This document shows, in pieces, positions 45,847 through 54,161 of a DNA stretch of 64,000 bases. A model generated the notes under the pieces. That model did no database searches. It worked only from the letters and a program-made list of their open reading frames with translations, and had not been told where the DNA came from. Position numbers and translations under genes: made by a program. The stretch's first letter is position 1. Every line of letters starts with the position of its first letter. This DNA comes from Gottfriedia acidiceleris (lineage in GTDB: Bacteria > Bacillota > Bacilli > Bacillales > Bacillaceae_G), in assembly GCF_004138285.1 (NCBI RefSeq), contig NZ_SCFN01000001.1:682001-746000 (forward strand), written 5' to 3'.

Positions 45847-47085
45847 ATGAATCAATGGGCACCAAAGAGCGGAAGAGTAATTTTACATGTTGATATGAAT
45901 TCATTTTTTGCTTCAGTTGAAATAGCGAATGATCCATCATTAAAAGGTAAACCAGTAGTTGTGGCAGGCAATGAAAAAGAGCGCAGGGGAATTATCGTAA
46001 CTGCAAGCTATGAAGCTCGAGCTTATGGAATTCGGGCGACAATGCCATTATGGGAAGCGCGAAAAAAATGTCCTGAGATGATTGTGAAAACTCCAAATTT
46101 TGAAGCATACCGAAAAGTCTCAAGGCAAATATTTGAAAAATTAGGTGCAATAAGTCCTAAAATTGAAGTGGCATCGATTGATGAAGGATATATTGATATA
46201 ACGGATTGTGATGAAAAACTAGGTCATCCAATTAAAATAGCTGAATTGATCCAGTCAATGTTGTTAGAAGATCTGGACATGCCATGCAGTATCGGTATTG
46301 GTCCAAATAAATTTCTTGCGAAAACAGCTTCAGATATGAAAAAACCACTTGGAATTACTGTTCTTCGTAAAAGAGATGTTCCTACTATTTTATGGCCAAG
46401 AAAAGTAGGAGAGATGCATGGTGTTGGTAAGAAAACTGAAGAAAAGTTAAATGAAATAGGCATTATTACAATAGAAGATTTAGCAAATAGTAATGAAAAA
46501 CAAGTACAAGAATTATTAGGTATAAACGGTAAATCTTTAAGAAATAAGGCTAATGGAATAGATGAGAGAGAAGTAGATCCTAGTCGTATGCTTTCACATA
46601 AGACAATTGGCCAATCAACGACATTTTCATTTGATGTTTTTGAGGAACCAATGATTGTAGAAAAATTTGAAGCTCTATCTAAGCGGGTAGCTGAACGTTT
46701 AATTAAGAAAGGTTTAGTTGCAGACACTGTGACAATTACACTACGATTTAGTGACCGAAAAACAATAAATCGTAGTAAAAAACTTTCTACACCTGTACAA
46801 CAAGCAAATGAAATCTTTAAAGAAGCATTTGATCTATGGAAAAGAAATTGGAACGGAGAACCATTACGTTTAATCGGAGTAACAGCATCACAATTAAATC
46901 CAAAAGATGAAATATCAAAGCAATTGGACCTATTTTCTTTTGAAAAGGATGCCAAACAAGAACCATTGTTTGAAACATTACATAAATTGCAAGATAAATA
47001 TGGAGAACAAGTTATTAGTTTAGGTAGACAAAAAAAGAAAATTGACTCAAACAATATATTAGATATATTGAAATCTACAGAATAA
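45847..47085 (+). CDS. dinB: DNA polymerase IV (Y-family, YqjH/DinB)
   Basis: 412 aa translesion polymerase. Catalytic palm motifs VDMNSFFASVE (Asp) and SIDEGYIDITD (Asp-Glu) are intact, as are helix-hairpin-helix MHGVGKKTEEKLNEIGI, the little finger region (IGQSTTFSFDVFEEP) and the C-terminal QLDLFSF beta-clamp-binding motif. The ATG has AGGAGGTG upstream. It occupies the yqjH position relative to yqjE and rnz, with extra genes inserted. No SOS box was recognised. Confidence 0.96.
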   Translation: MNQWAPKSGRVILHVDMNSFFASVEIANDPSLKGKPVVVAGNEKERRGIIVTASYEARAYGIRATMPLWEARKKCPEMIVKTPNFEAYRKVSRQIFEKLGAISPKIEVASIDEGYIDITDCDEKLGHPIKIAELIQSMLLEDLDMPCSIGIGPNKFLAKTASDMKKPLGITVLRKRDVPTILWPRKVGEMHGVGKKTEEKLNEIGIITIEDLANSNEKQVQELLGINGKSLRNKANGIDEREVDPSRMLSHKTIGQSTTFSFDVFEEPMIVEKFEALSKRVAERLIKKGLVADTVTITLRFSDRKTINRSKKLSTPVQQANEIFKEAFDLWKRNWNGEPLRLIGVTASQLNPKDEISKQLDLFSFEKDAKQEPLFETLHKLQDKYGEQVISLGRQKKKIDSNNILDILKSTE

Positions 47086-47141
47086 ACAGCTGCTGGGCTT
47101 TCAATCGAAGGTCTTTTTCAAGTTGCCTAAAATTTTTTGAA

Positions 47142-47174
47142 CAAAAAAAGACAGTCTATTAAATAGACAGTCTT
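47142..47174 (-). terminator. Terminator after the amidase gene
   Basis: AAGAC-A-GTCTATT (47148-47160) pairs with AATAGAC-A-GTCTT (47162-47174) with one mismatch. The A-run at 47143-47149 supplies the U-tract on the minus strand. Confidence 0.7.
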
Positions 47175-47194
47175 CAAATAGTTAATATAATCGT

Positions 47195-47875
47195 TTAAAC
47201 TTTCTCAATAATAATTTTAGTTGCTGTTGGAAGATGTTGTGCCACAGCATTCAGTACATTTTGATCATCTTGATATGCTCCGATTTGTACTCCGTCTACG
47301 ATTACTCTATGCATTTCAGACTTAGCCTTAGGTGTTAAGTTAAATGCTTTTACTAATCCATTTACATGCCCTTGAGCTACTTTTTGACGCCAATTTGGGT
47401 CTTTCAGTTTTGCAGCATCACTTGCATTATCAATGAATCCATTTTCAGTCAGAATCGCTGGCATATTTGATTCACGTAATACATGAAAATTAGCTTTCTT
47501 TTTTCCACGATCAGTTAGACCATTTACCTTTACGATCTCCTCATGTAAATCGTTACGATATTTAGCAGCAGTAGATGTATCTGACAAACTATCATGTATA
47601 TAATCCTCGTAACCAGATGCTGATCCATTAAATGAATTGATATGAACAGCTAAAAAGTAGTTGGCACCCCATGAGTTGGCATCGTTCGTACGTTCAGTTA
47701 AAGAACGATCAGTGTCTGTAGATCTGCTCATTCTAACCTCAACATCATTATAGTTATTCAATAAATCTCTTATTCTTAATGCGATATCTAAAGTTAGGTC
47801 CTTTTCTTTTAATCCATTGCCTACTGCACCTGAATCAGTGCCTCCATGACCTGGATCTAAATAAAGTTTCAACAT
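47195..47875 (-). CDS. N-acetylmuramoyl-L-alanine amidase (Amidase_3, CwlC-like)
   Basis: 226 aa zinc amidase that cuts the sugar-peptide bond of peptidoglycan. Motifs: LYLDPGHGGTDSGAVGNGLKE (first His), an Glu-bearing DIALRIRDLL stretch, LAVHINSFNGSASGYE and AILTENGFIDN (catalytic Glu). The C-terminal ~40 residues (HRVIVDGVQIGAYQDDQNVL) resemble a short SPOR-like repeat. No signal peptide, as in the sporulation amidase CwlC or phage endolysins, so it may act on mother-cell lysis. The ribosome-binding site is weak. Confidence 0.92.
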   Translation of the reverse strand: MLKLYLDPGHGGTDSGAVGNGLKEKDLTLDIALRIRDLLNNYNDVEVRMSRSTDTDRSLTERTNDANSWGANYFLAVHINSFNGSASGYEDYIHDSLSDTSTAAKYRNDLHEEIVKVNGLTDRGKKKANFHVLRESNMPAILTENGFIDNASDAAKLKDPNWRQKVAQGHVNGLVKAFNLTPKAKSEMHRVIVDGVQIGAYQDDQNVLNAVAQHLPTATKIIIEKV

Positions 47876-48260
47876 TATACTAATCCCGTTGCCACAATCT
47901 ATAAAAATCTATACATTGATGTTTGCTTATCATGAATTGATTATTTTATAGCAAACAATAAGGCAACGTTACCTCCTTTCTTTTATAAAGTTTTAGAAGT
48001 TTTACAGAATTTTATTGCGTTTTAACTGCAACTGACCCTCCTAATGATAATGTATTCAAAGTAGCCATTAGTTGAAATGGACAAGCATCTAATGTATATA
48101 ACCAAAATTAAGAGATTTAATTGAATTAGGCATCAATTTTAATAGATTCTTTTATTTAAATTGATCGTAAGTAGGGGAATCCTAAAATATTGTCGAATTT
48201 AAAGATTAAGTTATTTTGTTATCCAATATAACTATTGCAAAAAGCCAAGGAGGAAAGTGT
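47876..48260. other. Divergent intergenic region between amidase and ggt
   Basis: No secure gene. On the minus strand AAAGGAGGTAACG is followed by a six-codon frame (TTG, MPYCLL) ending well before the amidase start, possibly a remnant or leader. TATTGTCGAA near 48188 contains a Spo0A-box-like heptamer. The rest is A/T-rich. Confidence 0.4.
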
Positions 48261-49877
48261 ATGTATACAAAAATGAAGGCGAATGAACACGTTTACTCAT
48301 CACATCGTAATGTGGTGTATGCTAGAAATGGAATGGTCGCTACTTCCCAACCATTGGCTGCACAAGCGGGCCTAGATATTTTAAAAAAGGGTGGTAATGC
48401 AGTAGATGCTGCTATCGCTACAGCTGCTTGCCTAACAGTAGTAGAGCCTACTTCAAACGGTATTGGTGGAGATGCTTTTGCATTAGTTTGGATGAACGAA
48501 AAGATATACGGTTTAGATTCAAGTGGACCAGCACCTAAAAATATATCGATTGAAAAAGTAAAAAATTTAGGTTATGAAAAAATGCCTAAATATGGTTGGA
48601 TACCAATAACTGTCCCTGGTGCTCCTGCTGCTTGGGCAGAACTATCGAATCGGTTTGGAAGACTTTCGTTAAAGGAAGTGCTAGAACCGGCAATTGAATA
48701 TGCTCGTGAAGGTTTTCCGATTTCACCAACATTAGGTAAGTTTTGGAAAAAGGCTTATGAAATATACAAAAAAGAGTTAAACTCTGAGGAGTTTGCTGCT
48801 TGGTTTGATACGTTTGCTCCAAATGGAAGAGCTCCTGAAGTAGGAGAAATTTGGTCGTCACTGGACCATGCAATAACTTTAGAAAAAATAGCCGAAACAA
48901 ATGGAAAAGATTTTTATAAAGGTGAAATTGCAGATAAAATTATTGCTTCTTCACATTAATATGGTGGTTTTTTAACAAAGGAAGATTTGGAGTCTTATAA
49001 ACCGGAATGGGTAAATCCAATTAGTATAAATTACAGAGGCTATGATGTATGGGAAATTCCACCTAATGGTCAAGGAATTGTCGCACTGATGGCTTTAAAT
49101 ATATTGAAAAATGATTTGTTTGATGACAAAGAGAACGCAACTACATATCATAAACAGTTTGAAGCAATGAAGTTAGCTTTTGCTTGCGGAAGGGAATATG
49201 TAACAGATCGAAAGTTTATGAAGACTTCAGTTGAAAGTCTATTAAGTGATCAATATGGAAAAGAACGCTTTTTAGGGATTACGGAAACTGCTCATACACC
49301 ATTACCAGGAAGACCGCCTAGTGGAGGCACTGTATATTTAGCAACAGCTGATGGAGATGGAAATATGGTCTCCTTTATTCAAAGTAATTATATGGGCTTT
49401 GGGTCAGGTATAGTAATTCCTGGAACTGGAATTGGATTGCAAAATAGGGGTTATGATTTTAGCTTAGATGAAAAACATGCCAACGCTTTAATTGGTGGAA
49501 AAAAATCATATCATACGATTATTCCGGCATTTTTAACAAAAAATAATAAAGCAATTGGACCATTCGGTGTAATGGGTGGTTATATGCAGCCTCAAGGCCA
49601 TGTTCAAGTAATCATGAATAGCATTGATTTTCATTTAAATCCACAAGAAGCATTAGATGCTCCTAGATGGCAATGGATTGAAGGGAAAATAGTTGAAGTC
49701 GAACCTAGTTTTCCTCAAGAGATTATAAAAGAGTTACAGGCTAAAGGTCATGAAATTAAAGTTGCAAAGGATACTGGAAGTTTCGGACGAGGCCAAATTA
49801 TTTGGAGAAATGAAGATTCTGGTGTTTTAATGGGTGGTACAGAATCAAGAACGGACGGTTGTATAGCAAGTTGGTAA
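48261..49877 (+). pseudogene. Gamma-glutamyltransferase (YwrD-like), interrupted by one in-frame stop
   Basis: About 538 codons from the ATG at 48261 (AAGGAGG upstream). The large-subunit part has GGNAVDAAIATAACLTVVEPTSNGIGGDAFALVW. The small subunit begins at the autoprocessing Thr in PPSGGTVYLATADGDGNMVSFIQSNY, with GSGIVIPGTGIGLQNRG and GGYMQPQGHVQV downstream. A TAA at 48957-48959 (SSH-stop-YGGFLTKEDLESY) stands where Glu, Gln or Lys is expected; the reading frame is otherwise unbroken. The truncated first part would lack the catalytic Thr. Linked to ywrB/ywrA-like genes as in B. subtilis. Confidence 0.9.
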
Positions 49878-49898
49878 ATATGAGAAGGACTTGATTTA

Positions 49899-50480
49899 AT
49901 GAAACAATTAGAAATATTCATTGCGTTTTTTCGAAGTAGTATTTTAGGATATGGTGGTGGACCATCTACGATTCCACTAGTTTATAAAGAAGTCGTCGAT
50001 ACGTATAAATGGATGAAAGACGAAGAGTTTTCTGAAATATTAGCAATTGGTAATATGCTCCCAGGTCCAATTAATACAAAATTAGCAGGTTACATCGGTT
50101 ATCGTATTGGTGGTATTATCGGAATGCTTAATGCGATTATTGCAACGATCTTACCGACAATTCTCTTAATGATTATACTTTTAACATCATTATCGTCTTT
50201 TAAAGATATTAAATGGGTTAATGGGATGAAGGAATCAATTGTACCTGTTGTAGGGGTAATGTTAGGTGTATTAACATGGCAATTTTATCAAAGTTCAAAA
50301 AAAGGATTGAAAACACCAACAATATTAATTCATTTAGTTGTCGGTTTGTTTCTAATACAATTTTTACATATACACCCTGCGATCATAATTGGTGGTTTAC
50401 TAATATTTGCAATCTTCCAACCAGTAAAAGCAACTTCCTCAAATGACCATCAGACGAGGAAGGGGAGTACAAACGAATGA
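49899..50480 (+). CDS. Chromate transporter-family protein, first half (YwrB-like)
   Basis: 193 aa short-chain CHR protein. The signature FRSSILGYGGGPSTIPLVYKE and GNMLPGPINTKLAGYIGYRIGG is present, with about six hydrophobic segments. Short CHR proteins act as pairs encoded by adjacent genes. It is 21 bp after the ggt frame and overlaps the next gene by four bases. Chromate or sulfate-like anion transport is known for the family, but the physiological substrate here is not shown. Confidence 0.92.
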   Translation: MKQLEIFIAFFRSSILGYGGGPSTIPLVYKEVVDTYKWMKDEEFSEILAIGNMLPGPINTKLAGYIGYRIGGIIGMLNAIIATILPTILLMIILLTSLSSFKDIKWVNGMKESIVPVVGVMLGVLTWQFYQSSKKGLKTPTILIHLVVGLFLIQFLHIHPAIIIGGLLIFAIFQPVKATSSNDHQTRKGSTNE

Positions 50481-51004
50481 TTTATTGGAAATTATTTCTT
50501 TCATTTCTTATAACGAATCTTTTAGGATATGGTGGTGGGCCAGCTACGATCCCATTAATTCAAAATGAAGTTGTTACACAAAAACATTGGTTAACTCAGC
50601 AAGAATTTCATGAAGCGTTTGCAATGGGGAATGCCTTACCAGGGCCTATCGCCACAAAAATGGCTGGATATATTGGATATAAAATTGGCGGAATTTTTGG
50701 TTCCTTTATAGCGGTCTTTGCAACGGTATTCCCTTCTTTATTACTAATGATTCTATTAATTGGGTTACTTTATAAAAATCGTGACTCAATTCGAGTGAAG
50801 AGAATGACAGCATATGTAAAACCGACAATTGTTGTACTATTAGGCCTACTTACATATCAATCTTTTTCTGATTCGTTTCATGATATTGGAGTATTTCAAG
50901 TTATTTTTATTGCCGTTTGTACATTTTTCTTAATGGAAAAATTTAAAATTCATCCTGCTTTTGTAGTACTTGGCGCATTAATTTATGGTGCCATTAATCT
51001 TTAA
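50477..51004 (+). CDS. Chromate transporter-family protein, second half (YwrA-like)
   Basis: 175 aa short CHR protein paired with the preceding one. FLITNLLGYGGGPATIPLIQNE and GNALPGPIATKMAGYIGYKIGG mirror the partner, showing an old duplication. About six hydrophobic segments are seen. The start overlaps the upstream stop (ATGA), so translation is coupled. Confidence 0.92.
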   Translation: MIYWKLFLSFLITNLLGYGGGPATIPLIQNEVVTQKHWLTQQEFHEAFAMGNALPGPIATKMAGYIGYKIGGIFGSFIAVFATVFPSLLLMILLIGLLYKNRDSIRVKRMTAYVKPTIVVLLGLLTYQSFSDSFHDIGVFQVIFIAVCTFFLMEKFKIHPAFVVLGALIYGAINL

Positions 51005-51008
51005 AAAT

Positions 51009-51040
51009 AAAAAAGAAACCAATTACTTGGTTTCTTTTTC
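51009..51040. terminator. Bidirectional terminator between ywrA-like and SET genes
   Basis: AAAGAAACCAA (51012-51022) pairs with TTGGTTTCTTT (51027-51037), with A-rich and T-rich flanks. The right arm codes for the last residues of the SET protein. Confidence 0.8.
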
Positions 51041-51442
51041 TTTTTCCTTGCTCATTACTTCTTCATAATCTTTGTTAAACCAAAGTGGATCCATATTATC
51101 TACTTCACCATTATAATTAATCAAAATTTCTTCGCCAGCTTTAATGTCTTTGTAAGCGAAAAAATCAAATGTGTGATTATCAAAGTTAATATCGTAAGTT
51201 GCATTTGCATCATAAGAATGGTTGAATAGCATTCCGTATCCTAGAAGAATAGCTGAATGATTAATACCATATTCAAATGCATAGTCTGCTAATAAAGTTT
51301 TCTCGATATGCTCATGTTCCTCGTTCGGGTATGAAATAACTGGCGCCTCGTGTATTAACTCACCTTTTGCAATATCACGTGTTGCAAAGACACCTCGATT
51401 AAATTCACCGTCACTCAACGTAGAAGTTTTAATTTCAATCAT
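51023..51442 (-). CDS. SET-domain protein (putative protein lysine methyltransferase)
   Basis: 139 aa. The core SET motifs are visible: GVFATRDIAKGELIHEAPV, GYGMLFNHSYDANATYDI (the NHS cofactor/substrate motif) and DIKAGEEILINYNGE (the GEE-x4-Y motif). SET proteins methylate lysines with SAM. Small bacterial versions are widespread, and their targets are mostly unknown. The C-terminus is acidic and basic alternately (YEEVMSKEKEKETK). No obvious operon partner. Confidence 0.9.
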   Translation of the reverse strand: MIEIKTSTLSDGEFNRGVFATRDIAKGELIHEAPVISYPNEEHEHIEKTLLADYAFEYGINHSAILLGYGMLFNHSYDANATYDINFDNHTFDFFAYKDIKAGEEILINYNGEVDNMDPLWFNKDYEEVMSKEKEKETK

Positions 51443-51652
51443 AATTACACCTATAATTCTCTCTTAAGTCTTATAGATAGTTTGCCACTATTTTAGATAT
51501 AAATCAATTTTTTTATCTAATTAGCGATATTCACATAAAAGAGCGCTTCTTTTCGATCTAAAGAGGTAGTTTAACTGGGCCTAGTCAATTATTTGAAGAA
51601 AGACTGATTAAATTAAAAAAGTCTAAGTATATTTTTTGCTAAAACATCAAAT

Positions 51653-51667
51653 TATAACATTGTTATA
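51653..51667. promoter_or_regulatory. 15-bp palindrome upstream of a secreted protein gene
   Basis: TATAACA-T-TGTTATA is a perfect dyad ending 24 bases before the ATG of the next gene. It looks like an operator over or near the transcription start. No regulator is assigned. Confidence 0.45.
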
Positions 51668-51690
51668 TATATATAGGGAGGCAGATTATA

Positions 51691-52191
51691 ATGAAATTTT
51701 TTTATAAGATTATGATTTTATTGATTGTAATGTCTTCTATTCTTCCAGGAAATAAGCAGGTAAATGCAACTAGCAAAAAGGAATTTCTGCGAATTGAAGG
51801 ATATAAGCCAAACCAAACTGTAAACCAAATTCCTTATCTAGCTAATATTTTCCAGGTTTCAACGAATCAGATCCTAGTAACTTTTGATTCACAAGTTGAT
51901 ATTAATTTAGGAACAAAAGCATCATTTTATTGGATTCAAAGCTTATCTGATACAATTCCTACCGGTATTGCATCACTCGGAAGCAAAAGTCAATTTAATG
52001 CAAGGAATGCTTTATCAAATAACCAAGTTACAATTACAAAGGTACAAGGAGATAATAATTCATTCTTGTTAACTTTTAAACAAGAAATACCTTCAAATAA
52101 GCGATTTAAACTAGCAGTTCGTCATTTACACGCTCCTGGTGGAAAACCATTTGATGGTATAAATGGTATGAAAGTATTTACAGGTAAATAA
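51691..52191 (+). CDS. Secreted hypothetical protein
   Basis: 166 aa. A signal peptide (KIMILLIVMSSILPGNKQVNAT) with a likely cleavage after VNA. The mature part is polar and strand-rich (FLRIEGYKPNQTVNQIPYLA, ILVTFDSQVDINLGTKASFYW, NNSFLLTFKQEIPSNKRFKL), suggesting a beta-sandwich or Ig-like adhesion-type fold. No cysteines or catalytic motif recognised. A well-placed GGGAGG precedes the ATG. A terminator follows, so it is a single-gene unit. Confidence 0.8.
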   Translation: MKFFYKIMILLIVMSSILPGNKQVNATSKKEFLRIEGYKPNQTVNQIPYLANIFQVSTNQILVTFDSQVDINLGTKASFYWIQSLSDTIPTGIASLGSKSQFNARNALSNNQVTITKVQGDNNSFLLTFKQEIPSNKRFKLAVRHLHAPGGKPFDGINGMKVFTGK

Positions 52192-52218
52192 TTATATTGT
52201 AGTTTGTCTACACGATGT

Positions 52219-52246
52219 AATCCCCTAAAGCAGAGGGGATTTTTTT
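52219..52246 (+). terminator. Terminator after the secreted protein gene
   Basis: AATCCCCT (52219-52226) pairs with AGGGGATT (52234-52241), then T. Confidence 0.85.
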
Positions 52247-52381
52247 ATGCCTTGTAAAGAATGTTGCCAAACAATAGGTAGGGAATTTTAATGCAAATGT
52301 AAGTTGTATTAAGCTGTCGCTTTATGTGGGATATGTAGCTTGCTTCGAAAAAAATTTAATAAAAAAAATAAAATTATAGAA

Positions 52382-52412
52382 TTGACTTTAACGTTGCGTA
52401 AAGGTGTATTGT
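52382..52412 (+). promoter_or_regulatory. MerR-type promoter with 19-bp spacer and operator dyad
   Basis: TTGACT (52382-52387) and TATTGT (52407-52412) are separated by 19 bases, the overlong spacer typical of MerR-activated promoters. The spacer and flank contain the dyad CTTTA-ACGTTGCG-TAAAG. It lies just before the TipAL-like gene, so it is probably its autoregulated promoter. Confidence 0.8.
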
Positions 52413-52435
52413 AAAGATGTCAGGAGGTAGTCGCA

Positions 52436-53200
52436 ATGGAATATACAGTTCAAAAGCTTGGACTTCTAGCAGGGATCAGCACTAGGACTTTAAGATATTA
52501 TGATGAGATTGGAATTCTTAAGCCGGCAAGAATTAACTCATCAGGTTATCGGATTTATGGTCAAGCGGAAGTAGATCGCTTACAGCAAATCTTATTTTAT
52601 AGAGAACTAGGTATGAATTTAGAAAACATTAAAGAAATTATTACATCACCTGATTTTAATAGTGCCAAGGCATTAAACGAGCATCGTGAGCAGCTTCTTG
52701 ATAAAAGAAAGCAATTGGATTTATTAATTTCAAATGTTGAAAAATCAATTGCTCTAGCAGAGGGGAGAATTACAATGTCAAATAAAGAAAAATTTGAAGG
52801 CTTTAAGAAAGATATGATCGAAGAAAATGAAAAAAAATATGGAAAAGAAGCACGTGAAAAATATGGAGATGAAGCTGTTAATAAAGCAAATCAAAAAGTA
52901 ATGAATATGACAGAAGAAGATCATAAAGAAGTAACGAGACTTGCTGATGAATTAGCAAAAACATTAGCTGAAGCATATAAAACGGGTGATCCAGCAAGTG
53001 AAATTGCACAAAAAGCAGCTGATTTGCATAAACAATGGTTAACATTTTATTGGAGTAAATATAGTAAGGAAGCGCACGCGGGTTTAGCACAAATGTATGT
53101 AGACGATGAGCGCTTTAGAGCACATTACGATAAAGAACAACCTGGAACTGCTGAATTTTTAAGAGATGCAATTCATATTTACACGCAACATAAAAAATAA
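52436..53200 (+). CDS. MerR family transcriptional regulator with TipAS domain (TipAL-like)
   Basis: 254 aa. The N-terminal MerR winged helix (YTVQKLGLLAGISTRTLRYYDEIGILKPARINSSGYRIYG) is followed by a dimerisation coiled coil (about 75-115) and a C-terminal antibiotic-recognition TipAS domain (AEAYKTGDPASEIAQKAADLHKQWLTFYWSKYSKEAHAGLAQMYVDDERF). TipAL-type regulators bind thiopeptides and other drugs and activate resistance genes or themselves. The ATG has AGGAGG upstream. An internal GAGGGGAG-ATG (near 52774) could give a stand-alone TipAS form, as known for TipAS. Confidence 0.93.
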   Translation: MEYTVQKLGLLAGISTRTLRYYDEIGILKPARINSSGYRIYGQAEVDRLQQILFYRELGMNLENIKEIITSPDFNSAKALNEHREQLLDKRKQLDLLISNVEKSIALAEGRITMSNKEKFEGFKKDMIEENEKKYGKEAREKYGDEAVNKANQKVMNMTEEDHKEVTRLADELAKTLAEAYKTGDPASEIAQKAADLHKQWLTFYWSKYSKEAHAGLAQMYVDDERFRAHYDKEQPGTAEFLRDAIHIYTQHKK

Positions 53201-53603
53201 GTCTGATATATTGTGTGTACTTTGACTAGTTCTAAGTACACTTGCTCATAACTTATGAAAGGTTCATGAGTAAGTATTACAGGGAAAAAAAGAAAATGGG
53301 TTACTCATGAAGGATTCAAGTGACTCTTGTCTCATGGAAAACAGCATACTGTAATGTAAATCAACCTAAACCAAAAAGTGTACTTAGATTTGTTTTGTTC
53401 TAAGTACACTTTTTTTATATTTTATTGGAAAAAAATAGTAATTGTATTCAATAAATTTTGGTATAATTATTTTTAAGATTCATTAATTTGATGTAAATTT
53501 TATAGAGAAGTATTATAAATTTTTAAATAATGGAATGATTATGTACAATATAGGTAAGAATTTGATTTAAATAATTCAATTTTTAAACTAAGGATGTACT
53601 AAA
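53201..53603. other. Palindrome-rich gap after the TipAL-like gene
   Basis: No gene. GTGTACTT (53215-53222) pairs with AAGTACAC (53234-53241). TTCATGAGTAA (53263-53273) pairs with TTACTCATGAA (53301-53311). A terminator-type 16-bp stem lies at 53373-53414. TTCTAAGTACACTT occurs twice (53230-53243 and 53398-53411). From 53415 on it is A/T-rich. Confidence 0.55.
53373..53414 (+). terminator. Strong terminator downstream of the TipAL-like gene
   Basis: AAAAAGTGTACTTAGA (53373-53388) pairs perfectly with TCTAAGTACACTTTTT (53399-53414) and T continues. It is 170 bases after the stop codon. Confidence 0.85.
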
Positions 53604-53981
53604 ATGGACGAACAATTTATACCGAGGAAAGAGCGACATAAGAAGCGCTTTATTAGAAAACGCCAAAATATTGAGCGTGAAAAAATAAAATTTAGTACTT
53701 ATATATTAAGTGTATTTTATTATTTTTTATTATTTTTAATTTTTAATCTTGTACAATTTTATATATTTCAGCATGTTAATCACAACATTAAATCACTTGG
53801 AAATTTTGATTTAGCTAGAGCAATCATATCAGGATTAATCTATTTACTATGTATTATTTGTATAGAGGATACTTATAGAAGATATCGAATGCCTTCAACT
53901 TTTATCCGAATATTAATACCAATTTTAGTGTTTATTTTAGCAATCGTTGCTATGTATACTTTAATAAAAGTATTTTTCTAA
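53604..53981 (+). CDS. Hypothetical membrane protein, basic N-terminus and three helices
   Basis: 125 aa. A very basic cytosolic N-terminus (RKERHKKRFIRKRQNIEREK) is followed by three hydrophobic segments (YILSVFYYFLLFLIFNLVQFYIF; ARAIISGLIYLLCIICI; ILIPILVFILAIVAMYTLIKVFF). No family recognised. AAGGATG precedes the ATG and a terminator follows. The positively charged tail could bind nucleic acid or lipids, but that is speculation. Confidence 0.75.
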   Translation: MDEQFIPRKERHKKRFIRKRQNIEREKIKFSTYILSVFYYFLLFLIFNLVQFYIFQHVNHNIKSLGNFDLARAIISGLIYLLCIICIEDTYRRYRMPSTFIRILIPILVFILAIVAMYTLIKVFF

Positions 53982-54006
53982 AACGATTTGTTAAGCGAAA
54001 ACAACC

Positions 54007-54045
54007 AAAAAGTATTACTTCATTAAATGATGTAATACTTTTTTT
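54007..54045 (+). terminator. Terminator after the hypothetical membrane protein
   Basis: AAAAAGTATTAC (54007-54018) pairs with GTAATACTTTTT (54032-54043), extended by imperfect inner pairs. Confidence 0.85.
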
Positions 54046-54161
54046 GTTGAACTTAAATAGTAGCTTTGTTAGAGAATGGATAGGGTAGGTAGGAAATTTT
54101 TAGCTTATGCTGTGTAAAGGCTAAAAGATGGGGGATTAAATCGTTTGTCTTTGTAAGTTGT

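Noticed and set aside
46224-47054. Long open frame (276 codons) on the minus strand
   Set aside because: It lies wholly inside the DNA polymerase IV gene, whose frame has all Y-family motifs. No ribosome-binding site and no recognisable protein.
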